Shown here one piece after another: positions 1-10,321 of a DNA stretch of 64,000 nucleotides. Location of the stretch: contig JAIWNI010000001.1 in assembly GCA_025331435.1 (NCBI GenBank), forward strand, positions 434,001-498,000, read 5' to 3'. How positions within the stretch are numbered: the first letter of the stretch is position 1; each line of letters begins with the position of its first letter. The position numbers were made by a program, and so were the translations under genes. Source of the stretch: Choanephora cucurbitarum. Lineage: Eukaryota > Mucoromycota > Mucoromycetes > Mucorales > Choanephoraceae. The notes beneath the pieces were generated by a model. The model was not told the DNA's origin. It made no database searches and worked only from the letters and a program-made list of their open reading frames with translations.

Positions 1-137
1 TCTTGCTGTCGGAAATGTATAAGATTTTTTAACTTTGCGTAATCCAAGATGTCCCTTTTACGCTTTCCATTTGATATCTTGACGCAGTTGAGATTATCCA
101 TGTTGAAGATAATCTTGTCCTTCTTATTTCGCTCCAT
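1..137 (-). CDS. Partial hypothetical protein at the window edge
   Basis: An ATG at 137 on the minus strand opens a frame that stays open to the window edge, giving about 45 very basic, Lys/Arg/Asn-rich residues (it begins MERNKKDKIIFNMDN and contains GKRKRDILDYAKLK). No domain is recognisable in so short a piece. It would be divergent from the methyltransferase at 447, sharing a 309-base upstream region. The composition looks coding rather than random AT-rich DNA, but no intron or second supporting feature is visible, so the start and even the existence of the gene are uncertain. Confidence 0.3.
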   Translation of the reverse strand, partial: MERNKKDKIIFNMDNLNCVKISNGKRKRDILDYAKLKNLIHFRQQ

Positions 138-446
138 AGTCATTCATCAATTTTCCCGATTATCAGTTCAAATACCGTTTTCAATCTCGATACGTGCCAC
201 AAACAAAAGCCTTTTTTTACAAATGTCATTTGGTATGCTAACAAAAAAAAGTGAAGAGAACATATGGTAAGGACATAAAAAAAAATGGATAATTCAAAGT
301 CCTTTGCTTTACCACTCTTGATCTGGCTAGACTTTTTGCACTATCTTGTCTTTCTTACTTTTTTCTTTTTTTTTCCCTTTTCTTTTTCTTTACTTTTGGT
401 TTTCTTGTACTATATTTGATTCCAAAAATAAGTTTGAAATATATAC
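138..446. other. Intergenic, candidate divergent promoter
   Basis: AT-rich sequence with a long T/C-rich tract at about 350-410, directly before the methyltransferase start codon at 447. Such pyrimidine tracts are common just upstream of fungal start codons. I see no gene or clear TATA box here. Confidence 0.4.
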
Positions 447-1390
447 ATGACAAGCGAATTACCCAACATATCGGAGGAGCAGTTTCAGCTCTATCGAAAT
501 TATGCAAACTTCCGCGATGTCGGCGATCTTCAAAGACATCTGATCGCTATTCAAGAGCAACTTCTAAAGGTAACAAAAAAGAACTTAAAAGATAACTTTT
601 TACTAATCAGCCTAAACAATTGCAACTATTGCTCGCTTAATAGGAAGGAGAAATCAACTATAAATGCATTGAGCGTTATAAATTCGCCTGCACTCGACTG
701 TATGAAAGGTTTTTCTATAAAAACATAGTGTCGTTAGGAAAGGAGTTGCTAGAAAAAGGTGAAGCCCCATATTTTCTTGATGTTGGATGTTGCACAGGTA
801 AAGTATGTAGATAAATTTCTATATATGTATATCAAACAATTTGCCTATATTTGTAAATTAATGTTGCCTTAGGAACTGATTTGAGGAAACTGCTGATAGA
901 CGGTTATCCAAGCAACTTCTTGATGGGAATGGATATTCAACAGAGTTACATTGAATGTGGTTACAAGCTGTTTAGGGATAGTCCAAAGACATGCCCTATT
1001 CAGTTCATTGTGAATGATCTTTTTTCAATTGACGAAAGCTATTCTTTGTGTCACACTATTTCTATTGTACACGCTGGTAGTGTATTCCATCTTTTTCAAG
1101 ATTATGAAACAATAGCACGCTTCCTTGAGAAAATTGTATTACTACTCAAGCCCAATGGTGTATTAGCGGGTGGACATGTGTGTACCGAAGAATCAGTGGA
1201 ATACTATAGAGAGTCCAAACAATTATACAAATACTATATGGGGATAAACGATTTTCGAGAATTACTGCAATCCAAAGGATTTGTAGATATTCAACTTGAA
1301 ACACAGCCTAGGCTTGATGAAGAGGACCATTTTACAGCATTCTGGATATCTTTTTATGCAGTTTTTCAGCCAAAAAGTGATATTAGTTAA
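447..1390 (+). CDS. Class I SAM-dependent methyltransferase, three exons
   Basis: Exons are 447-569, 644-797 and 873-1390, and the frames join exactly. The protein is about 265 residues. Near residue 90 the spliced sequence reads FLDVGCCTGTDLR, the glycine-rich motif I that binds S-adenosylmethionine. It is followed by an acidic residue after the second strand (MGMDIQQSY) and a later strand resembling the LLKPNGVLAGG turn of class I methyltransferases. No signal peptide or membrane segment is seen, so it is probably cytosolic. The substrate cannot be read from the sequence; the family covers small molecules, proteins and RNA. The N-terminal 45 residues are helical and acidic. Confidence in the fold is high, in any substrate none. 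Confidence 0.8.
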
Positions 1391-2633
1391 TATGAAATAA
1401 ACATAAACTTGATTGAACCTTTTCTTGCTTATCGCTGTCACAGACCATCTTTAGAAGTTGATGAGAGCACGCGTTGAGATGGGCTTGAGTTGTTTAAAAA
1501 AAAGGCGGAAGTTGATCAAGTTGTTCTGGATTGAAAAGACATGCAACTTTCCAACTTGGGTCAAAGATGGTCAAGTGTCTATCGAATGCTTTTTACCAAG
1601 TCAAAATGAAAAGCATGAAACACACATTTCTCTTTCTATTAAGGCCATAAATTTTTGGTTTTTTTTTTTCATTTGATATTTTTGTGATAAGTCAAGATGG
1701 TTCATTTTCTCTATCATGTCCATGGCAGTAGTTTTTTTTTATCGCACTACACCTGCTGAGTACGCTTTTGCGACCCGCCTAATGATTTTGAGAACTCAGT
1801 GATGAGTAGCCATTGAGCAGTTATTAGAGCAGTGTTTCTTGTTGTTTGAGAATGCGTCTGATTCTTGGTCTGTCCTCTTGTTCTTGTATTGCTTGTTTGT
1901 TACTCTGTTACTAGTTTGTAAAGACTAGTCATTGTCATCGCTTTCTGCTTATAGTCAAAGCTTTTGCGCCGAGAGCGTACATGTTTCTATAGAAGAGGTT
2001 GGTATTGATGCAAATGTGGCTAAATCAAGATTAAATAAAAAAGCAAAGGCAAAATTTAAACAAAGTATACAATAGATGTTCGCTATAGTAAAGTATAATC
2101 CAAGCTTTTAGTTCAATTGAGAATGAGCATCAAGCTTAATGTTATTGAGTCTGGGAGGAAGTATTTAATCAATGAAGTTATATTTGATGTTGAAATCTAA
2201 AGAATGATGTTTGGCAGAAGACAAATAAATAAACTTAAAAAAAGGGACTTGCAATGATCAGGGATTCATAAGTTAGCTATACCAAGCCAGCATAATTAAA
2301 TGTTTTGCTCAACTTCGTCTCAATTTTTGTTATACTCTGCAAGTCTGCATGATGAACTAATCACTACAGTTGCTCTCTTTATAGAGACATACTCTTCTTC
2401 GTATTAGCAGCCCAAATTCAGCTCGAGTGGATTACTATTTCTTGCTTTATACCGATTGCATTTAACTTATCATCATGCTGTTAACTCAAATCGAAATCAA
2501 GCTCTGTTGGTTTTTTTAGATTCAGTAACAAAAGGACTTTCAGTACCTGATTTTTTTATGGCATAGCTTTTTTAAAGCACGACATTGGTATTTTGTTTTT
2601 CTTCTTTTTTTTTACTTATAAAAGAAAAAGCCA
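1391..2633. other. Intergenic region, about 1.2 kb
   Basis: AT-rich sequence with several T and A runs and no convincing coding region on either strand. A TGATGA ... CTGA pair at about 1798-1853 resembles C and D boxes but lacks a proper terminal stem (see rejected items). The last 100 bases before 2634 are T-rich and probably hold the Uso1 promoter. Confidence 0.4.
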
Positions 2634-5600
2634 ATGGATTTTTTCTCAAGAGGATATACAGCCTTGCGAGGCGAACGAGGCCAGCCACAGTCTGCTGATG
2701 AGACGATTGAAAAATTAGCTGATTGTCTTGAAACTGCTACTCTACTTGAAGATAGACGCGCAGGTGTTTTGAGCTTAAAGGGTTTAGCAAGAGATTGGCC
2801 TGAGGTACTGCGAGGAAACAACAAAGAAATGACCTGCATCATCCTGACTGTTGTCTTTTTCTAGGAAGTGGGAAACAAAAGCTTTCCTGGGCTAATTAAA
2901 GTGTTACACGCAGACTATAAAGATATTGATATAACAAAATCGCTTCTTGAAACAATCACCATTTTATGTACTGTCCAACACCAGGTACGAAAGAGTTACT
3001 CAAGAAACTTGCTTTTGTGAAATAATAACTCGCATACATTTTAGCATGATAAGGATGACCGAGGATTTAAGTTTACCGATTACTTTATCGAGGTAAAGAT
3101 ACGCACACACATGGAGAAAATATTAAATGCTTATCAAATCAATCTGACCCTTTTTCTTAAAGGATTCTCGCAATGTAACAATTCTGCTGGATATTTTAGA
3201 GGAATTTGATTTTTATGTGCGATACAACACAATCAAGCTGTTATCAACATTGCTCGCAAACAGAAGCAAACGTATTCAAGAGTGTATTTTGACAAACCCA
3301 ATGGGCATCTCTCTTCTTGTTGATATGTTGGATGATAAAAGAGATGTTATTCGAAATGGTAACTGAAATCATCGAGTTCTTTTTTTTTGTTAGAAACTCT
3401 TTGTTTTTATCAAATGAGAAACCGATTAACATAGCTATTTGTGTTTAGAGGGCCTTCTTTTGTTGATCGGTCTTACTCGAAGCAATACTGAAATTCAAAA
3501 GATCGTGACATTTCAAGCAACATTTGAGAAATTACTGACTATTATTGAAGAGCAAGAAGGCATTTCAGGCGACATTATTGTCCAAGACAGTCTTACTTTG
3601 ATGCATAATTTGTTACGATACAATGTTTCTGATCAGGTATTTTGGGAGTAGACGGAGGAGCTCAATCCTTGAAAAGAACTAAACTGATATGTGCTTCTTG
3701 CTTGTAGGTCTATTTCCGAGAGACTAGTTGTATTCAGCAAATCCCAGGACTCCTGGGTTATGTGGGTGATAGTGAAGCAGATCATGTTCCTTTTTCTTTC
3801 GAAGACTGGCCTCCTCAAAAGATGGCTAACACTGTGTTGGTCTTGCAATTAATCCGTATTTTAACTGAACCCGATAGCAGTAGCACACCTATCAATCAAC
3901 GTGTAATGATTCAAAGTGGCATCTTGTTGCCTGTTGTTCAGTTGGGTCTCTGCTCAAACGCACCTTCTATTGTGCGTACAGAAGCCCTTTATTCTATTGC
4001 GTATGTAATTGCCGCTAATCCTGAGAATCAAAATATGTTTGGCAAAGTAGTTGTATCTAGCCCACCTGCATTCTTAGAAGATGGTCAGATTGATCAAACA
4101 GCATCGTCTCTCATGCCTCGACCAGCCATTGTATCTCTAATTTCTACTGCAGTAAACAATGATGCAAGTATTGTCTACAGCTACTCAAGTCGAGCTGCTG
4201 CTGCTTTTGCTATTTACTCTTGTCTAGAAGAAAACCCTGATGGCCAACTTGCGTTGATCTCTACGCTCAAAGCGAACCCACCTGAAGACAACGCCGATAG
4301 CACCATGATTGGTAAACCATATTCTGCCGGCTCTCTCCTTTTGGAAGTGATTGAAAACTGGGAGCAATCCTTGTCGGATCCTTATAGAATTTGGTTTGCT
4401 TGCGATATATTGTCTCACGTTATCCGAGGCAACGAAAAAGCCAAAAAAGTTGCCAACAGTATTGTCTTTGGAGACGAAGCTAATGGCGAAGATCCCGTTC
4501 CATTCTTGCATCAAGTAGTTGCTCAATTGTTAATGTCTACTAAAAATCCCGCAACTAATGCTCGGATTCCTATTGGCTATCTTTGTCTTCTGTGTACATG
4601 GTTATATGATAGTCCTGCTTCAGTTAGCTTGTTCTTATCTGAAAGTACACATGTTCAATTTGTAAGCGTCTTTTGAAAACATTATGCACTGTAAGATTAA
4701 CTCTTCCTTTCCTTAAACGCTTAGTTGATTCAAGAGATGCAATCATCTACTAATGATCCTGTTGTTCAAGGCCTCGTTGCTTACTTATTGGGTATCACTT
4801 ATGAATACAACGACGATCCTTCGACACCTTTAGATAGAGCTAAGTTGCAAGGCATTTACTCTAGTCGACTGGATCAATTTAATAGCTTATTGGCTCGTCT
4901 ACGTGATAGCCCTGCTGTCAAGAATGCCCCTCAATACTTGCAAATTTCTGCCGAGGATGAGTCTATCTCAAATACAACACACTCCTTGCCTTCTTTGTTA
5001 CTCAACAACACATTCGTAGATCTTTTTAAGTCTACCTATGGTAACCCAACTACGCATGTATTTAAGAAGAATGAACATGGTATTAATGAAAATGGTTTCT
5101 TTTTCTCTGTTCAGAGCATATTCAGAAATCTTTGAAAAAGAAGCCTGCACACTTTGATCGACTGGAAAGTAGAACAAGTTGAGTAGTTACGATGTTTTCT
5201 TTTTTTTCAAACCAACCTTTTTTCTTCTTCTTTATTGACTTTGTTGTTAGATTCGCCAGCACCTCCCAGCCCTGTCGTGCCAGATCAAGTGATTCAAACT
5301 TATAAGGATACAATAGAGAAAAAATCATCGCACATCAAGTCATTAGAGGAGAAGATTGCAGAATTGGAAGCATCTTTGCAATCATATGTAAGCAACTCAG
5401 CAGTCGTTTCGGTGAAGCATCGTCTAATTATCTTGAAAATAGAAATCGACTGACGAGCTCATCCGAAGTGAACTTAAGACAGCAGCAGATGATAACACCT
5501 CTCTGAAAAGCCGTATATCTGAATTAGAACGAAAGTTGACTGAAACTGAAGCCAAATTAAAGGAGAGCGAAGACAAATCGTCTTCAATTCCCAATAAAGA

Positions 5601-5852
5601 CCAAGAAGCAAAGATCAAAGAATTGGAAGAGCAGCTTGCTGCGGAGAAGAACAAACATACTGATTTGGAGAAAGAACAAGAAGACTTGCTTGTTTGCATG
5701 GGTAAAGTGACAAGAAAAAGACATTTTTACATTGTTTTTGACATCTAACATACTACATAGGTGAACAAGATTTAGATATCAAAAAGTATCGAAAGAGACT
5801 AAGAGAATTGGGTGAAGCTGTTACCGATAGTGAGGATGAAGAAGAAGAATAA
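2634..5852 (+). CDS. USO1: Vesicle tethering factor Uso1/p115
   Basis: Eleven exons: 2634-2804, 2865-2984, 3045-3092, 3163-3358, 3449-3636, 3708-4661, 4725-5040, 5115-5177, 5251-5387, 5443-5701, 5761-5852. They encode 847 residues. Uso1/p115 tethers ER-derived COPII vesicles to the Golgi, as a peripheral Golgi dimer. The start (MDFFSRGYTALR, then ETATLLEDRRAGVLSLKGL) matches the family N-terminus. An armadillo-like globular head fills about residues 1-660, with the conserved VIRNEGLLLLIGLTRSN segment rebuilt across the intron at 3359-3448. The rest is a Glu/Lys/Leu heptad coiled coil ending in the typical acidic tail (DSEDEEEE). The coiled coil is much shorter than that of yeast Uso1, closer to animal p115. 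The most tentative junction is 5387/5443, chosen because it keeps frame and heptads. Confidence 0.92.
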
Positions 5853-6254
5853 ACTGCATCTGTATTTTTCTTTTGATATTCGTTATGGATGTTAAAATGT
5901 GTTGTATAATGAATGTTCAGTTTTGACAACTTATCATCGTACCACAAATATATTTATACCAGCAAAAAAAAACCTTCCTGATTGCACTTCTTGATCAGAA
6001 AAATTTCTATTTCAAGGTTTGTCTCGCCAAACCAAGCTTCCATATCTCAAATCTAATTCAACAACAATCTCAACACATCCACATCGAAGCCACTGGCTTG
6101 AAAAACAGAAGGAAGCCTCTAAGGCTGTGTTGTTGGTTTGATTGCCAGCAGCTTTTTGGATGATGTCTTTTTATGAAAGCTTAAGATATAAGCTGTTCAG
6201 TCTCAACTAGGATTATATGTACACGCACACACTTTTGGTGTTTCTTTATTGTTG
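5853..6254. other. Convergent 3' region
   Basis: About 400 bases between the stop codons of Uso1 (plus) and the threonyl-tRNA synthetase (minus). It must hold both 3' ends. AATAAA-like and T-rich stretches are present, but no gene or clear structured element is seen. Confidence 0.4.
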
Positions 6255-7873
6255 TTATTCTAGTTTAGATGTTAAAGAGGAGAACATGTGGCGCACCTCA
6301 TCAATGCTCATGGTGCCCAACACTTCACCCTTTCTAGTTCTGACATTGACAGTGCCTTGATCCATCTCCTTTTGACCAACAACAAAGATGAAGTTGTACT
6401 GCTGGAGTTGAGCTTGACGAATCATCTTGTTCAATCTATCTCGAGGAGAATTGTCAGCATCAACAAAATAATGCTGCTGTTGATTTGTTTCTGATTCAGC
6501 ACTAGGACCTAAAGCTAATTGCTGTGCAACTTGCTTGGCATAATCTGCAAATTGAGTTGAGACGGGGATGACAATACCCTGTCGAGGACTTAACCAAAAA
6601 GGCCATTTGCCATTGGTGTGTTCGATCAAAATAGCCATCATACGCTCAATGGATCCAAGAATAGCACGATGAACAATTACAGGAGTTTGGCTGACATCGT
6701 TTTCATCAACATACTTCAAACCAAAACGTCTTGGTAGTTGGAAATCAAGTTGAATAGTGGCTGTTTGATGAGATTTGCCGCTAGAATCCTTAACCATAAT
6801 GTCAATCTTGGGACCATAAAAGGCACCATCGCCTTCCTTAATAGACCAGGGTCTACCTGTAGCATTCAATGCCTCTGTCAAAGATTTTTCTGCGTGTGTC
6901 CATTCCTCTATTGTACCAATATATTGCGATTCGGGACGTGTAGATAAAGTCAAGTCGTAATGAGGGAACTTGAATGCATTGTAAACGCGGTCTACAAAGG
7001 AGAGACAAGAAATGATCTCTGATGCAATTTGATTTTCTGAACAGAAGATATGGGCGTCATCTTGATGGAAGCGACGAACTCTTGTCAATCCTGAAAGAGC
7101 ACCAGAAGCTTCATTTCTGCCAACCATATCAATATGAGTTGTACAAGAATAGAACCAAAACAGAAAACTTACCTGTGAAGTGGACTAAAGTCGGCTAAGC
7201 GAATAGGAAGATCGCGATAAGATTTAGGTGTGCTATCAAAGATCAAGCAATGTCCTGGACAGTTCATAGGCTTTAATCCGAACAAGCCTTCATCGACATC
7301 AATTTGTTCTTCGTCATGGCTATGTCCACAAGTTTGTTCACGCCCGCTTTTGACCATAAACATGTCTTCCATATAATTTTGCCAATGTCCACTTGTTTCC
7401 CAGAGATCTTTTTTATAAATCAACGGGGTCATGACTTCATCATAGCCGTAACGGGCATACTCGCTTCTCAAAAAGTCCTGAAGCTTGTGTACAATGCGTG
7501 TTCCATGAGGCAACATAAAAATAGACCCAGGACTGACAGGGTGAATCATGAACAGTGATTGAGCTTTACCAATCGCACGATGATCATTATCATTCGTCTT
7601 TGATACATCTATAGCGATTGTTCGTCAATTCCAAGCACAAAAAATTAGGCTGAAATGTAAGCATGTATATACCGTTTATTTTGCTGTTCTTTGTAGTAGC
7701 TTGATTTAAGCGTATTCCAGAGGTATGTAAGCTACGTGCTACAAGAAAGCTGTGAGGCGAAGAGCCTATCTACTGGTTAACAGATAGAATAATATAGGTA
7801 ATGTTTTTTTGCCAGAAAAAATCTTCTTACGAGAACTTGCTCTCAAGGAACGAGCAACCTGTCGAAAAAACAT
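6255..7873 (-). CDS. MST1: Mitochondrial threonyl-tRNA synthetase
   Basis: Exons in transcription order are 7873-7831, 7765-7673, 7608-7173 and 7116-6255, giving 477 residues. The class II core is clear: the DHRAIGKAQSLFM entry, motif 1 region, GLKPMNCPGHCLIF, motif 2 (VRRFHQDDAHIFC), GDGAFYGPKIDIM, and motif 3 near LGSIERMMAILIE, followed by a C-terminal anticodon-binding domain. It charges tRNA-Thr with threonine. There is no TGS or editing domain; the usual cytosolic enzyme is over 700 residues, so this is the short Mst1-type mitochondrial form. The first 45 residues, spread over two small exons, are Arg/Ser-rich and lack acids (MFFRQVARSLRASS, then FLVARSLHTSGIRLN), a good mitochondrial presequence. 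The exon 2 acceptor was fixed by reading frame. Confidence 0.9.
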
Positions 7874-8727
7874 GGAAGGCAAAGGTTGTCAAATAGACAA
7901 GACCCAAGTATTTTCTCTTTTTTGTGTGCTTAATAGTTTAAGTCCCGCGCATCATTTTAGGGTAAGATGGCCATCTGCTTGTAAGTAAGACATGCTGTCC
8001 AACCTAAAGTGAAAGCTTAAGCAAGGTACAGCACGTCAAGTACTCATAGTAACATCATCATGAGTCAACTACACTTTAGGAAAATGCTGGAATATTAGTG
8101 GGCTAAAGGAGCCAAATGAAATGAAGCATTGTTTGAAGTGTCTAGCAAGGTTGAATGTAAACAAAAAGCATGCTGAAAATATACGAGAACATGTTTGCCG
8201 GTTCTGTCAAGAGAGCCAACATTAATGATTAAAGAAGCTTCGCTTGCTTTGAAGATTATAAGAGGTTTTATTTCTGACAGACGATATAATACGTTTCTCC
8301 TAATATTGAATTCATTGTACACTTTATTTACTCAAGTCAAATCAAAGTGAAATTTGTATAACAAAGTCAATTGAAGCACTGAAAAAAGCTACCTTATCGA
8401 AAAAGATTGGCGGCGATCCGTTTGTTTACTTGATATAGACAGTATGAAAGGTATAATATTATTACATGTTGACTTCACTTCTTTTTTATATTTCTTTCTC
8501 TGAGATGAAGTCTTTCCATCCATAAGTTATTGTAAAAGAAGAAGAAGTACATTTTGTAGTCATATCTGCATCTTGATGGTGTCTTCAATGCAGATACCTT
8601 TGCTATTGAGTTTGAAAAATCTAGACAAAAGCATCTGGATCATCTGTCGCCTGAGATTTATTTGTTTTCCAAGCCAATGATCTTTTTACTATCTTATCTC
8701 TTTTCTTTCCCAAACTCTGAATTTTTG
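7874..8727. other. Divergent intergenic region
   Basis: About 850 bases between the start codons of the mitochondrial threonyl-tRNA synthetase (minus) and D-amino-acid oxidase (plus). It should contain both promoters. Short open frames here have no protein-like composition. No recognised element. Confidence 0.4.
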
Positions 8728-10224
8728 ATGTCTAAAAAAACCGTTGTACTAGGTAAATTGCAAGGCCAACAGAAGAACAAGGAAGCATGCTGGAAAAAAT
8801 GATTCGCTCAATCGTCTAAAAATCGTTCTTAGGCGCTGGCGTTAGTGGATTGACAACTGCTATCACTCTTTTGAGAAATGGATTCAAAAACGTAGTGGTT
8901 ATCGGTGAGCATGTGCCTGGAGACAGTTCCTCTCAGTACACTTCACCTTGGGCAGGCGCTTCAATTCTTTCAGTAGCTAAGCACGAAGATTTTCGCTTAC
9001 AAGGCACGTTTCTGGCAAACTGAGCTAGCTTTATCCTTACCTTAACAATTTCCCTTATTTCTTAAAAGAAATTGATAGTTATACAATGAAAGAATTCAAT
9101 CGCTTAGCAGACCAAGAGCCTGAGGCACACGTCATGTATTGTCAAGGCGTCAAGTATTCGGAAGAACCCGCACTCCCTGGTGAAGATGTCTATTGGGTTC
9201 GCAAAATATACAAAAACGTTCGTGTGTAAAAGAGGATATTGTGAAAAATGACTCATTATTAGTTTAATGTAGGTCAAAAAAATTCCAGAGAATGAACTAA
9301 TCCCGGGAACTAAATACGGATACACTTTCGAGACATGTGAGTTTATTTACACAAAGCTCAACTATCTTGCATGCTCATCTAATTTTGATCCAAGTTACTG
9401 CAAATGTCCCAAAATACTTGAAGTGGTTAGTCAAGACCCTTAAAAATTTAGGAGGGCGTCTTGAGAGAAGATCATTCAAAAGTATTCAACAAGTTATTAA
9501 TGAATATGAGGATGCAGAAATTGTCGTCAATTGCACTGGCTTGGGCTCGCGTTTCCTTGAGGATATAAAGGATCACAACATGTATCCTGTCAGAGGACAA
9601 ACTGTTCTTATCCGAGCTCCTCATATCAAGGTATACAAACAGATAGACCTGCGCTGACTTCTTGCTTATACTGAAGCTCTTGTTATAGACACAACGGTAT
9701 ATTGATGGTATTGGTTTGTGGACTTATATCATTCCAAGAGATGATGGCACAGTGATTTGTGGTGGTACAGTTGACACAGACAACGATCAAACATCTCCAG
9801 ATGAAGCTATTACAAAGAGTATTCTTGAACGCGCATACAGATTGAATCCTGACTTGACGCATGGTAAAGGCTTTGACCTCAAGCATTTTGACATTATTTC
9901 TGTCAACGTTGGATTTAGACCAGCTCGTCGAGGTGGAATTCGACTTGAAAAGGAAACACGACGTAAATATAAAATACCACCAAAACGTTTATGCAAAAAA
10001 AAAAATCAAACCTTAAGTTTTAATCTCTAGGTCGTCCAAATGGAGGCAAGGTTGTTTTGTGTCACAATTACGGTCATGGTTCTGGTGGTAAGACAAAGAA
10101 CTCATTTTTTTTGTAGGAATATGTTCATTAAGCTGTTTTATTTTTCATAGGGTATCAATCTAGTTGGGGATCAGCTAAAAAGGTACTTGATTTGCTTAAC
10201 GATGATCGTATTTCAAAGCTTTGA
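8728..10224 (+). CDS. D-amino-acid oxidase, peroxisomal
   Basis: Eight exons (8728-8752, 8833-9003, 9069-9223, 9273-9336, 9395-9630, 9689-9962, 10031-10087, 10151-10224) give 351 residues, normal for the family. It is an FAD flavoprotein that deaminates D-amino acids to 2-oxo acids, ammonia and hydrogen peroxide. The N-terminal Rossmann motif is split by intron 1 (VVLGAGVSGLTTAITLL). Further family landmarks are YTSPWAGAS, IVVNCTGLGSR, and near the C-terminus VNVGFRPARRGGIRLE and NYGHGSGGYQSSWGSA. The protein ends in Ser-Lys-Leu, a canonical PTS1, so it should act in peroxisomes beside catalase. Intron 2 (9004-9068) must be read as GC-AG: only that join gives LQEIDSY in frame. The donor at 9224 (GTGTAA) is also atypical. 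The start codon follows a T/C-rich leader. Confidence 0.93.
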
Positions 10225-10321
10225 TAAACTTCATAAATCCGCTTTTCTTCATGGTATAAATTACATTTATTAAAATGATAGAATAAAGACTAGAAAAAGA
10301 AAAGGGAGAGAGAAAAGGACG
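10225..10321. terminator. Short convergent 3' region of DAO and trehalase genes
   Basis: Only 97 bases separate the two stop codons. The stretch includes ATTTATTAAAATGATAGAAT and A-rich sequence, so the 3' ends of the two transcripts probably overlap. Confidence 0.35.

Noticed and set aside
1780..1860. TGATGA ... CTGA resembling a C/D box snoRNA, with a 10-base match upstream of the D box to large-subunit rRNA (ATTCTCAAAC)
   Set aside because: The terminal stem is weak and not adjacent to the boxes, there is no host intron, and a 10-base match can arise by chance.
9224..9272. Alternative donor at 9226 (GTAAAA) for DAO intron 3
   Set aside because: It shifts the next exon out of the frame that encodes IPENELIPGTKYGYTFET, so the GTGTAA donor at 9224 is preferred.
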